NCBI GenBank assembly: GCA_025362675.1
Contig: JANYFN010000115.1
Span: forward strand, 1-48,828
DNA: 48,828 bases
Direction: 5' to 3'
DNA from: Limisphaerales bacterium
GTDB taxonomy: Bacteria; Verrucomicrobiota; Verrucomicrobiia; Limisphaerales; UBA11358
Part shown: in pieces, positions 35,097-43,166 of the stretch
How positions within the stretch are numbered: the stretch's first letter is position 1
Layout of the letters: each line of letters begins with the position of its first letter
Notes under the pieces: generated by a model
The model's input: the letters and a program-made list of their open reading frames with translations, nothing else
Databases searched by the model: none
What the model was told of the DNA's origin: nothing
Made by a program: the position numbers and the translations under genes

Positions 35097-35155
35097 CTGA
35101 AGCTTCAATTTCATTCGCGGCAATCCGTGAAATTCGCGTCAAAGATTTTTCCGCT

Positions 35156-35221
35156 TGTAGGAGACGAGGTGACGAGTCTCAAATCAAAAAAAGTTAGAGC
35201 CTCCTGACGTCGTCTCCTACA
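35156..35221. repeat. Hairpin repeat just upstream of the sigma factor start
   Basis: TGTAGGAGACGAGGTGACGA at 35156-35175 pairs with the right arm 35194-35221, whose complement begins TGTAGGAGACGACGTCAGGA. Arms are 28 bases with few mismatches and the loop is about 10 bases. The element ends 9 bases before the sigma factor ATG and is related to the arms at 31743 and 32430 (AGGAGGCTC is shared). Confidence 0.75.
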
Positions 35222-35230
35222 ATTATTGAA

Positions 35231-35977
35231 ATGACTTCCGAACACTCCACGCCAGCTTCAAGCGCGCCTGGCGACATCTTTGCCACGACGCATTGGACGG
35301 TCGTGCTCGCGGCGGGCAAACAACACACGCCGCAATCCGATGGCGCGCTGGAGGAATTATGCCAAACGTATTGGTTTCCGCTTTACGCTTACGTTCGGCG
35401 GCGCGGTCACGCCAAGCCAGATGCGGAGGATCTGGTGCAGGCATTTTTCGCGCGGCTGTTGGAGAAAAATTTTCTCGCCGGTCTGGACAACGACAAGGGA
35501 AAATTCCGCGCGTTCCTGCTGGCGGCGTTGAAACATTTTCTGGCGAACGAATGGAATAAATCGCAGGCGCAAAAGCGCGGCGGCGGCGCGGCGCATCTCT
35601 CGCTGGACTGGCAGACGGCGGACACGAAGTTTCAAGTTGCCGCCACGAGTGAGGTGAGTCCGGACAAGGCATTTGATCGCGAATGGGCGCTGGCATTACT
35701 CGCGCGCGTCATTGAGCGTTTGCAAAAAGAATGTGCGGTGGAAGGAAAAGCGAAGTTGTTTGAGCAATTGAAAAAATTTCTGATGGCGGGCGGCGGTGAA
35801 TCGGCGCAAAGCGAGGTGGCCAAATCGCTCGGCATGGAGGAAGGCGCGGTGCGCGTGGCGATTCATCGGTTGCGAAAACGATATCGCTCGCTGCTGCGCG
35901 ATGAGATCGCCAACACCTTGAGCGACGGGACGATGGTGGACGAGGAGATGCGGGCGCTGTTCGGGGCGTTTGGGTGA
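35231..35977 (+). CDS. ECF-like sigma factor linked to Ser/Thr kinase
   Basis: 248 residues. Directs RNA polymerase to a specific regulon. The sigma-2 region is LCQTYWFPLYAYVRRRGH, AEDLVQAFFARLLEKNFL and KGKFRAFLLAALKHFLANEW; sigma-4 is SEVAKSLGMEEGAVRVAIHRLRKRY (in parts). The start DIFATTHWTVVLAAG is typical of verrucomicrobial and planctomycete sigma factors encoded beside Ser/Thr kinases. No anti-sigma gene is adjacent, so control by phosphorylation from the preceding kinase is likely. The hairpin element right upstream could influence its translation. Confidence 0.85.
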   Translation: MTSEHSTPASSAPGDIFATTHWTVVLAAGKQHTPQSDGALEELCQTYWFPLYAYVRRRGHAKPDAEDLVQAFFARLLEKNFLAGLDNDKGKFRAFLLAALKHFLANEWNKSQAQKRGGGAAHLSLDWQTADTKFQVAATSEVSPDKAFDREWALALLARVIERLQKECAVEGKAKLFEQLKKFLMAGGGESAQSEVAKSLGMEEGAVRVAIHRLRKRYRSLLRDEIANTLSDGTMVDEEMRALFGAFG

Positions 35978-36248
35978 AGGAAGAATGGAGAATGAAGAAT
36001 TTTTTTGGTCAGAGGAATGATTGCCAGCGGAATGGCTGCAAAGAATTCCCCTGACACGGATTCCCTTGACCGCCCTCAAATAGGTGTGAGAGCGCAGAGG
36101 TGATTTTGGTTTGGAGTTGTCAAAAAAAGGGAGAACAATTGCCGGTAAAGGTTTAGTTCTTCATTTTTCATCCTGCATTTGTTTCGTTAGGGCTTTTCAT
36201 TTCACGCGGGTGGACTAAATTTTCGCCGTCGCCCGAATTAAATAAAAC

Positions 36249-37094
36249 ATGAAATTTGGCATCAACACTTTTCTCTTCACCTCGCCGTTCACGAACGCGA
36301 GCACACGGTTGTTTCCCAAATTCAAAGCGTGGGGCTTTGATGGCGTGGAGATTGCCATCGAGAATCCCGCAGATATTGATCCGGCGTTCGTGAAAGCGCA
36401 GCTCGATAAACATGGCTTGGTCTGCACGTCGGTCTGCGCGTGTTTTCCGCCGAGTCGCGATCTGCGCGGCAACAAAACGCAGCAGCGCGCGACGGTCGTT
36501 TACATGAAACAGCTCGTGGACATTGCGGAAATTCTCGGCACGAAAATAATCATGGGCCCGCTGTATTCCGCGACGGGTCGCGCGGATGCCGTTCCCGCTG
36601 CGGAATACAAACGCCAATGGCAGACGGTGTGCGGGCATTTGAAAACGATTTGCGCTTACGCCGAGGCGAACGAAAAAATCATCTGTCTGGAACCGCTGAA
36701 TCGTTTCGAGACGGATTTTCTCAACACGGTGGAGCAGGGGTTGCAGATGATCCGCGCGGTGAAAAGTCCGGCGCTGAAATTATTGCTCGATACGTTTCAC
36801 ATGAACATCGAGGAAAAAAATCCGGCGGACGCCATCCGCCGCGCGGGCAAACATGTCGGTCACATCCACGCGAGCGCGAGTGATCGCGGCACGCCTGGCA
36901 ATGATCACGTGGACTGGCGCGGGGTGGCGCAGGCGTTGCGCGATATCAAATACGAGGGCGCGGTGGTGATCGAATCATTCACGCAGGATGTGAAGGTGAT
37001 CGCGCGCGCGGCGGCGATCTGGCGCAAGATTGAGCCGCGTCGCGACGACATCGCGAGCAAGGGACTTGTGTTTTTAAAAAAGACTTTCAAATAA
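36249..37094 (+). CDS. Sugar epimerase/isomerase, TIM-barrel (tagatose/psicose 3-epimerase-like)
   Basis: 281 residues, AP-endonuclease-2-type TIM barrel. Metal ligands of D-tagatose/D-psicose 3-epimerases are placed as expected: Glu in ICLEPLNRFETDF, Asp in LLLDTFHMNIEE, His in HIHASASDRGTPGNDHVDW (with the DH of the product site) and Glu in VVIESF. It interconverts C3 epimers of a keto-sugar. Neighbours ThuA and Gfo/Idh proteins point to a pathway of 3-keto or rare sugars. About 270 bases before it hold no gene. Confidence 0.8.
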   Translation: MKFGINTFLFTSPFTNASTRLFPKFKAWGFDGVEIAIENPADIDPAFVKAQLDKHGLVCTSVCACFPPSRDLRGNKTQQRATVVYMKQLVDIAEILGTKIIMGPLYSATGRADAVPAAEYKRQWQTVCGHLKTICAYAEANEKIICLEPLNRFETDFLNTVEQGLQMIRAVKSPALKLLLDTFHMNIEEKNPADAIRRAGKHVGHIHASASDRGTPGNDHVDWRGVAQALRDIKYEGAVVIESFTQDVKVIARAAAIWRKIEPRRDDIASKGLVFLKKTFK

Positions 37095-37151
37095 TTCTGT
37101 AATCTCGCGGTGAGTTCACCGTCAATATTTTCACAACTCGAACTTAATTTT

Positions 37152-38081
37152 ATGAGAACATTAGTCATTTTGTTTTTTGCCTTAATCACCGCCGTCCCCG
37201 CTGTCAGTCGCGCCGAAGACAAGCGCATCGTTTTGATCGCCGGCAAGCCTAGCCACGGGCCGGGCGAACATGAACATCGCGCGGGAATGTTGTTATTTCA
37301 AAAGTGTCTCGCCGATTTTCCCGGCGTCAAAGTGGAGGTTTACACGAACGGCTGGCCAACGGATTCAGCGATGCTCAACGGCGCGGCGGCGGTGGTGATT
37401 TACAGCGATGGCGGCGGTGCGCATCCCGCGTTGCAGGAGGATCATTTGCAACAGCTCGCCGCGCTCGTGAAGCAGGGCGTCGGTTTTGGCTGCATTCATT
37501 ACGCGGTGGAACCGACGCAGGAGAAGGGGCAGAAAGAATTTCTCGACTGGATCGGTGGCTGTTTTGAGGTCAATCGCTCGGTGAATCCCACGTGGGAAGC
37601 CGATTACAAAACGCTTCCCGTTCATCCCATCGCGCGCGGCGTGACCCCGTTCAAGATGAAGGACGAATGGTATTTCAACATGCGATTCCGCGAAGGGATG
37701 AATGGAGTCACTTCAATTTTGACCGCGATCCCTGATGCGGACACGATGTATCGCGCCGATGGTCCGCACGAAGGAAATCCCGATGTGCGTGCCGCCGTGG
37801 CGCGGGGTGATGCGCAAACGATGATGTGGGCGAGTGAACGCGCTGATGGCGGCCGCGGCTTTGGTTTCACCGGCGGCCACTATCATCGCAACTGGGGCGA
37901 TGACAATTTCCGCAAGCTGGTGTTGAACGCGATTCTCTGGTCGGCAAAAGTGGAAGTGCCGACGAACGGCGTCACTTCCACCGTGACCGCTGCCGAGCTG
38001 GAGCAGAATCTCGATCCCAAAGGCCGCAAGCCGAAAACAAAGCCGCTAGTGATGCCTGCGCCGCCGGCTTCAACCAATTAA
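37152..38081 (+). CDS. Exported ThuA-like protein
   Basis: 309 residues from the ATG at 37152, with signal peptide (LVILFFALITAVPAVSRA). ThuA domain: IVLIAGKPSHGPGEHEH, VVIYSDGGGAHP, GVGFGCIHYAVE and GRGFGFTGGHYHRNWGDDNFRK. The fold is a class I glutamine amidotransferase-like sandwich. ThuA proteins take part in use of trehalose-derived and other 3-keto-disaccharides, and the exact reaction varies. The C-terminal tail is Pro/Lys rich. Convergent with the second ThuA gene, six bases away. Confidence 0.8.
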   Translation: MRTLVILFFALITAVPAVSRAEDKRIVLIAGKPSHGPGEHEHRAGMLLFQKCLADFPGVKVEVYTNGWPTDSAMLNGAAAVVIYSDGGGAHPALQEDHLQQLAALVKQGVGFGCIHYAVEPTQEKGQKEFLDWIGGCFEVNRSVNPTWEADYKTLPVHPIARGVTPFKMKDEWYFNMRFREGMNGVTSILTAIPDADTMYRADGPHEGNPDVRAAVARGDAQTMMWASERADGGRGFGFTGGHYHRNWGDDNFRKLVLNAILWSAKVEVPTNGVTSTVTAAELEQNLDPKGRKPKTKPLVMPAPPASTN

Positions 38082-38087
38082 CCAAGA

Positions 38088-38942
38088 TCACTTCGCGTAA
38101 CCTGCTTTGGGTTTTCCATCCGCGTCGATTTTATCGCACGCCCAAAGCACGCCGCGCGTCACGAGGTCGAGATAGCGCGTGTCGGAAACGGTTTCATTGT
38201 TGTGGCCGATGGTGGTGGAGAACACACGCGTTTTGCCCTGATAAATATTTTCCCAAGCCACCACGAAATCATTCGTGCGCTGCGGTTCGCCCGCTTTGTT
38301 ATTGATGACTTGAATACCGTGCGCAAGCGCATGAGCCGTGGGGAAAACTTGCACGTTGTTGTAATGCTCTTCGCGAATCGTCGTCCAATCCCCGAGTCCA
38401 GTGCTGACGGCGTTGGTTTTATCCGTGAATGAAATTGCGATCGGTTCCTGCGGGCCGTGACCGCTGGATTGGATGCCAAGATATTCATACCAATGCGAAT
38501 TGGCGGCGCCGACCGCGACCGGTTTCGTGAATTCTCCGAAGCGGTAGCAGTGCATCGCGCAATGCAGATTCACGCCGGGAATGCCATCCTGATGCGGCTT
38601 GAGCACGCCTTGAATGACTGCGGGATCGTTGATGTCGGCCGCGCATTCATCGTGGATGATCACGTCGTAGCCTTTCGCGTAATCCGGATTCCCGTAGATG
38701 GGCAGGGCGGGCTTGGTGTTGCCGTCAGGTGAGTAAATGATGTCCACGGTCACGTTCGCGCGCGCCTCGATACCTTTTTTGAGAATGTCCTTTTGCTGTG
38801 CGTAATCGTGGCAGCAGCCGCCGGTGATGAGCAGCGCTTTGATGGGTTTGGGTGTTTCAGCGGCGAACAACGCGGGCGAACTTACCAGCACGCCTAGAAA
38901 AATAATTGGGCGCGCAACACGGAGCAGGGATTTTTTTTGCAT
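38088..38942 (-). CDS. Second exported ThuA-like protein
   Basis: 284 residues from the ATG at 38942, signal peptide up to SSPALFAAE. ThuA domain of another subtype: ALLITGGCCHDYAQQKDIL, YDVIIHDECAADI, GVNLHCAMHCYRFGEF, WTTIREEHYNNVQVFP, KTRVFSTTIGHNNETV and GVLWACDK. It shares fold and context but little sequence with its convergent neighbour. Several His and Cys residues (CCH, HCAMHC) could bind a metal. Divergent from the Gfo/Idh oxidoreductase gene with a 127-base gap. Confidence 0.8.
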   Translation of the reverse strand: MQKKSLLRVARPIIFLGVLVSSPALFAAETPKPIKALLITGGCCHDYAQQKDILKKGIEARANVTVDIIYSPDGNTKPALPIYGNPDYAKGYDVIIHDECAADINDPAVIQGVLKPHQDGIPGVNLHCAMHCYRFGEFTKPVAVGAANSHWYEYLGIQSSGHGPQEPIAISFTDKTNAVSTGLGDWTTIREEHYNNVQVFPTAHALAHGIQVINNKAGEPQRTNDFVVAWENIYQGKTRVFSTTIGHNNETVSDTRYLDLVTRGVLWACDKIDADGKPKAGYAK

Positions 38943-39069
38943 GGCGATTACTAGCACGCAAAAATTTTTCCGACAAGCGCGAAAAATATTTGGCTTTCAA
39001 ATTTCACAAATGAAAATACTTTTAACCAACCAATTCACCAACGCGTCCATAACTGAATCCAATATTATC

Positions 39070-40350
39070 ATGAATAACTCACTGATCCTCCCCCGCCGTA
39101 ACTTCATCAAAAACGTCGCCATCGCCGGAGCCGCGATCTCGGCCCTGCCATTGTTCAATGTCCGCGCGCAAGGCGCCGGTAAAAAATTCAAGGTCGGTCT
39201 CGTTGGCTGCGGCGGGCGCGGGAATGGCGCTTTGGAAAATCATATCGAAGCGGCCAAGGCGCTCGGTCATGAAATTGAAGTTTATGCCGTGGCAGATTTT
39301 TTCCAGGATCGCGCCGATGCCACCGCCAAGAAACACGGTGTGCCCGCCGACCGCATCTACCTCGGTGCCACCGGCTATCGTAAATTGATGGAACAGCCCA
39401 TCGACATTGTATTGCTCGCGACGCCGCCGATTTTTCGCCCCACTCATTTCGAGGCTGCGGTTAATGCCGGCAAAAATATTTTTTTCGAGAAGCCGGTGGC
39501 GGTGGATCCGGTCGGTGCCCGCAAGGTGATCGAGCTGGGCGAAGTCGCGAAGCAGAAGGGGCTCTCCGTGGTGGCCGGCACGCAGCGGCGGCATCAGGGC
39601 AGCTACCTGCGTAATCAATTCGCCGTGGCCAATGGTGCGATCGGAAAAATTGTCGGTGGCACTGTGAGTTGGTGTGGCGGAAAACTCTGGTTCAAGGAAC
39701 GCAATCCGGGTGAGGCCGATGACAGTTATCTCGTGCGCAACTGGACGAGTTTTTCCGAGATGTCCGGCGATCACATCGTGGAACAGCACCTTCACAACCT
39801 CGACGTGGCGAACTGGTTTCTCGGGCGTCCGCCGCAAACGGCAGTGGGCTTTGGCGGTCGCGCGCGGCGGCAGACCGGCGACCAGTTTGATTTCTTTAGC
39901 GTGGATTTTAATTATGGCGAAGACGTGCATATCCACAGCATGTGCCGGCAGGTCAGCGGCACTTACGGGAACGTGAGCGAATTTTTTACCGGCACCGAAG
40001 GCAATACTTTCGGTGGCGGGAAAATGTCCTCGGCCAAGCTCGCATCATTGAAGGTTCCGGAATTTAAGACGCACGAAAATCCGTATGTCGAAGAACACAT
40101 CGCGCTGCTGGATAGCATTGTCAAAGGTCAGCCGATCAACGCGGCGCGCACGGTGGCGGAATCGACGCTGACCGCCATCATGGGCCGCATCGCTTGCTAC
40201 ACCGGCTCAATCGTGCGCTGGTCGGATTTGGCGACCAAGACTGATTCACCGTGGTATAACCTGGCGCTCTCGCCGTCGGCGGCGGATTTTGAAAACGGAA
40301 CGGTCGTTGCGCCGAAAGATAACGTCGTCCCGATTCCCGGCGAGGCGTGA
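39070..40350 (+). CDS. Tat-exported Gfo/Idh/MocA oxidoreductase
   Basis: 426 residues from the ATG at 39070. A twin-arginine signal (LPRRNFIKNVAIAGAAIS) is followed by the Rossmann motif VGLVGCGGRGNGAL and the family block NIFFEKPVAVDPVG (EKP). SGDHIVEQHLHNLDVANWF holds the conserved HxxxxD catalytic segment. Such exported enzymes carry bound NAD(P) and oxidise or epimerise sugars, often making 3-keto-glycosides for cleavage. It lies between ThuA genes and a YVTN propeller, supporting a sugar-processing cluster. The 246 codons upstream of this start overlap the minus-strand ThuA gene and are rejected. Confidence 0.88.
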   Translation: MNNSLILPRRNFIKNVAIAGAAISALPLFNVRAQGAGKKFKVGLVGCGGRGNGALENHIEAAKALGHEIEVYAVADFFQDRADATAKKHGVPADRIYLGATGYRKLMEQPIDIVLLATPPIFRPTHFEAAVNAGKNIFFEKPVAVDPVGARKVIELGEVAKQKGLSVVAGTQRRHQGSYLRNQFAVANGAIGKIVGGTVSWCGGKLWFKERNPGEADDSYLVRNWTSFSEMSGDHIVEQHLHNLDVANWFLGRPPQTAVGFGGRARRQTGDQFDFFSVDFNYGEDVHIHSMCRQVSGTYGNVSEFFTGTEGNTFGGGKMSSAKLASLKVPEFKTHENPYVEEHIALLDSIVKGQPINAARTVAESTLTAIMGRIACYTGSIVRWSDLATKTDSPWYNLALSPSAADFENGTVVAPKDNVVPIPGEA

Positions 40351-40369
40351 ACTCTGGTAAAATTTTTTC

Positions 40370-41380
40370 ATGAAACACAGTCACATTTTTCTTCCGCTAC
40401 TGGCTGGGTTGGCTGGTGTGTTCGTGGTAAACGCAGTTGAGCTTCCAGCGAATGGGCTTTTGCTCGTTGCAAATAAAGGTGATCACACACTCGGCTTGAT
40501 TGATACGGCTGCCGGAAAAATGATCGCCACGGTGGCGGAGGACGGTGTGACGGGGCACGAAGTCGTGGCCTCGCCGGATGGTAAACGCGCGTTTGTTCCC
40601 ATTTACGGCAACTCTGGCGTGGGCCACGCGGGCACGGACGGACAATTGATTCGCGTCATCGATTTGGAAAAACGCTCCGTGGTCGGCACGGTGAATTTGG
40701 GACAGGGCGTGCGTCCGCATTGCGCCGTGATCGGGCCGAAGAACGGATTGCTTTACGTCACGACTGAGTTAGAAAATTCGGTGACGATGATTGATCCGCA
40801 GACGCTGAAAATTATCGGCACCATTCCCACAGGTCAATCCGAAGCCCACATGCTCGCCCTCAGCAGTGATGGCAAACGTGGCTACACAGCGAACGTCGCG
40901 CCGGGAACGGTTTCCGTTTTAGATCTGGAAGCAAAAAAAGTTCTCGCGGTGATTCCCGTTTGCAAAAACACGCAGCGCATTTCGCTCTCGATGAATGACC
41001 GCTGGGTATTCACTTCGGATCAAACCCAACCACGACTTGCGGTGATTGATACGCAAACGAATGGCGTGAGCCGCTGGATTGAAATGCCCGGCACGGGCTA
41101 CGGCAGCGCCCCGACGCCGGACGGACGCTGGCTGGTCATCGCCCTTCCGAAAATCAATCAAGTGGCGGTGATTGATCTGGCGACGATGCGAGTGGCGCAC
41201 ACGCTCGACGTGCCGCCTTCGCCGCAGGAGGTTTTGGTGCGACCTGATGGCGCAGAAGCTTACGTTTCTTGCGATACTAGCAGCCAGATAGCGGTGATGG
41301 ATACGAAAACGTGGACGGTGAAAAAATTGATCGCGGCGGGCGCTGGCGCGGATGGGCTGGCGTGGGCGAAAGGCAAATAA
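40370..41380 (+). CDS. Exported YVTN-type beta-propeller protein
   Basis: 336 residues with a signal peptide (IFLPLLAGLAGVFVVNA). Repeated blades of the YVTN/cytochrome-cd1-like type: LLLVANKGDHTLGLIDTA, VVASPDGKRAFVPIYG, LLYVTTELENSVTMIDPQT, TPDGRWLVIALPKINQVAVIDL and VRPDGAEAYVSCDTSSQIAVMD. No heme motif. Probably a binding or scaffold protein; 20 bases after the oxidoreductase gene, so likely co-transcribed. Confidence 0.78.
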   Translation: MKHSHIFLPLLAGLAGVFVVNAVELPANGLLLVANKGDHTLGLIDTAAGKMIATVAEDGVTGHEVVASPDGKRAFVPIYGNSGVGHAGTDGQLIRVIDLEKRSVVGTVNLGQGVRPHCAVIGPKNGLLYVTTELENSVTMIDPQTLKIIGTIPTGQSEAHMLALSSDGKRGYTANVAPGTVSVLDLEAKKVLAVIPVCKNTQRISLSMNDRWVFTSDQTQPRLAVIDTQTNGVSRWIEMPGTGYGSAPTPDGRWLVIALPKINQVAVIDLATMRVAHTLDVPPSPQEVLVRPDGAEAYVSCDTSSQIAVMDTKTWTVKKLIAAGAGADGLAWAKGK

Positions 41381-41383
41381 TTT

Positions 41384-41498
41384 TTAACCGCTCGTCTTCG
41401 CTAATCCGCGCTCATACAAAATCTTTGCCGCCTGCATAAGAAATCACCCGCTGTTTTTTGCTTTCAGAAATTTGGAATTAGCGGAGATGAGCGGTTAA
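41384..41498. repeat. Inverted repeat between convergent genes
   Basis: TTAACCGCTCGTCTTCGCTA at 41384 pairs with the right arm at 41474-41498, whose complement begins TTAACCGCTCATCTCCGCTA. Arms are 24-25 bases with about three differences, and the loop is about 66 bases. Located just after one stop codon and six bases before the other, it may serve as a bidirectional terminator. The sequence resembles a dispersed repeat family. Confidence 0.65.
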
Positions 41499-41504
41499 GA
41501 TTTT

Positions 41505-41714
41505 TCAAATCTTCGTCTTGATGCCGCAGGCGCGGGCGAGACACCAGCCGCGAAGGGCTTCATAAATCGCGAACAATCCCGCGACCACAAAGATCAATCC
41601 CAACCATAAGTTATAATCTACTAAAATGATTCCCGCGATGAGGCAGAGCGCGCCGATGACGCCGCGCGCGATGCGGCCGTGGCGTCCGATGTTGGGGCGG
41701 AAGAAATTGCTCAC
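41505..41714 (-). CDS. Small DUF2892-like membrane protein
   Basis: 69 residues from a GTG at 41714. FFRPNIGRHGRIARGVIGALCL then IIAGIILVDYNLWLGLIFVV-type hydrophobic stretches and FAIYEALRGWCLARACGIKTK match the YgaP-like two-helix DUF2892 domain, with the short cytoplasmic Cys-containing tail (RACGIKT). The longer frame to 41915 would overlap the divergent SRPBCC gene and lacks similarity. Function unknown. Confidence 0.7.
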   Translation of the reverse strand: MSNFFRPNIGRHGRIARGVIGALCLIAGIILVDYNLWLGLIFVVAGLFAIYEALRGWCLARACGIKTKI

Positions 41715-41787
41715 GTCGAAAAAATAGCACGCTTTTTTCAAAAGCCAAGGTTGCCGGTTAGGACAAGGCAGCGCATATTCCGGCCCG

Positions 41788-42243
41788 ATGAAAGTATTTG
41801 AATTCAAAACCCAGCTTTGGTTGCCGCAGCCGCGTGAACGCGTGTTCGAGTTTTTTGCCGATGCCGGCAATCTCGAAACCATCACGCCGCCGTGGTTAAA
41901 TTTTGAGATCATCACGCCGCGCCCGATCCCGATGCACCCTGGCGCGCTGATTGATTATCGCATTCGCCTGCGCGGAATTCCGATCCGCTGGCGGACGGAG
42001 ATCGCCGAATGGCAGCCACCGGTGCGTTTTGTGGATCGCCAACTGCGCGGGCCATATCGTCAGTGGATTCACGAGCATCGCTTCGAGGAACGCGACGGGG
42101 GCACAGATTGTTTTGATGTCGTGCGTTACGCCGTGCTCGGCGGTGCGTTGGTGGAAAGACTGTTTGTGCGCCGCGATGTGGAAAAAATCTTCGCCTATCG
42201 CCGCGAAAAAATGTTGGAACTTTTCGGTGCTAAAAAAACGTAG
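41788..42243 (+). CDS. SRPBCC/START-like ligand-binding protein
   Basis: 151 residues with a helix-grip fold. FKTQLWLPQPRERVFEFFAD, LETITPPWLNFEIITP, YRIRLRGIPIRWRTEIAEW and WIHEHRFEERDGGTDCFDVVRY match the cyclase/dehydrase-like group. It binds a hydrophobic ligand in the cytoplasm; no catalytic role is evident. Ends 17 bases before the convergent amidase. Confidence 0.82.
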   Translation: MKVFEFKTQLWLPQPRERVFEFFADAGNLETITPPWLNFEIITPRPIPMHPGALIDYRIRLRGIPIRWRTEIAEWQPPVRFVDRQLRGPYRQWIHEHRFEERDGGTDCFDVVRYAVLGGALVERLFVRRDVEKIFAYRREKMLELFGAKKT

Positions 42244-42259
42244 CGGACATTTTTGCAAA

Positions 42260-43162
42260 TCAATCAATGAACCGCTTTGTCAAATCGCCATACGCATCAA
42301 TTCGCCGGTCACGAAGGAAAGGCCAGTGCGTGCGCGTGGTGTCCACGTTCGCCAGGTCCACGGGCACGATGAGAATTTCTTCCTGATTCGAACTCGCTTT
42401 GGCAATGATTTCGCCTGAGGTGCCGGCCACAAAACTTTGGCCCCAGAATTCCAGACCGTCGCCGCCCACGCCATCGAGAATCTCGTGGCCGATGCGGTTG
42501 ATGGACGCGACGTAGCAGCCATTCGCCACCGCGTGACTGCGCTGGATGGTTTCCCAGGCGTTGTGTTGCTTCGCGCCGTATTTGGCTTTCTCGCTCGGAT
42601 GCCAGCCAATCGCCGTCGGATAAAAAAGTATCTGCGCGCCTTGCATGGCGGTGAGGCGCGCGGCTTCGGGATACCATTGGTCCCAGCAGATCAGCACGCC
42701 GATTTTTCCGTAGCGCGTGTCCCACGTTTTGAAACCAAGATCGCCGGGTGTGAAATAAAATTTCTCGTAAAACAACGGATCATCGGGAATGTGCATCTTG
42801 CGATAGCTGCCGAGGAGCGAGCCATCCGCGTCAATGATGACGGCGGTGTTATGATACAGCCCGGCGGTGCGCCGCTCAAACAGTGAGGCGATGATGACGA
42901 CCTTGTGCTTTTTGGCGAGTTTCTGAAACGCCTCGGTGCTGGGGCCGGGAATTTTTTCGGCGAGCTTGAAGTAATCATGATTTTCGCTCTGGCAAAAATA
43001 TTGCGAGCGAAACAATTCCTGCGTGCAGATAATGTTCGCGCCCGACTTAGCGGCGCGTTCGACGAGCGCGATGGTTTTCTTTAGGTTCGCGTCGGGATTC
43101 GCGGACACGTCAGTTTGAATGAGGCCGAGCTTGAGCGCGGACGACGAAGTAGAACGTTTCAT
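42260..43162 (-). CDS. aguB: N-carbamoylputrescine amidase
   Basis: 300 residues of the nitrilase superfamily. Hydrolyses N-carbamoylputrescine to putrescine, ammonia and CO2 in arginine-to-polyamine conversion. The Glu-Lys-Cys triad is visible: Glu49 in CTQELF, Lys122 in YRKMHIP and Cys159 in ICWDQWYPEAA. PDDPLFYEKFYFTPGD and WHPSEKAKYGAKQHNAWETI (in parts) are specific for AguB. The ATG at 43162 follows the kinase stop by four bases; the longer frame is not supported. The usual agmatine deiminase gene is not adjacent. Confidence 0.9.
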   Translation of the reverse strand: MKRSTSSSALKLGLIQTDVSANPDANLKKTIALVERAAKSGANIICTQELFRSQYFCQSENHDYFKLAEKIPGPSTEAFQKLAKKHKVVIIASLFERRTAGLYHNTAVIIDADGSLLGSYRKMHIPDDPLFYEKFYFTPGDLGFKTWDTRYGKIGVLICWDQWYPEAARLTAMQGAQILFYPTAIGWHPSEKAKYGAKQHNAWETIQRSHAVANGCYVASINRIGHEILDGVGGDGLEFWGQSFVAGTSGEIIAKASSNQEEILIVPVDLANVDTTRTHWPFLRDRRIDAYGDLTKRFID

Positions 43163-43166
43163 GGAA

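Noticed and set aside
31743-35221. Hairpin repeats as a CRISPR array
   Set aside because: The copies are inverted, unevenly spaced, of different families and partly inside a gene; no spacers and no cas genes.
39079-39936. Minus-strand frame of 285 codons over the Gfo/Idh gene
   Set aside because: Antisense of a clearly assigned gene; no motif and shadow-type composition.
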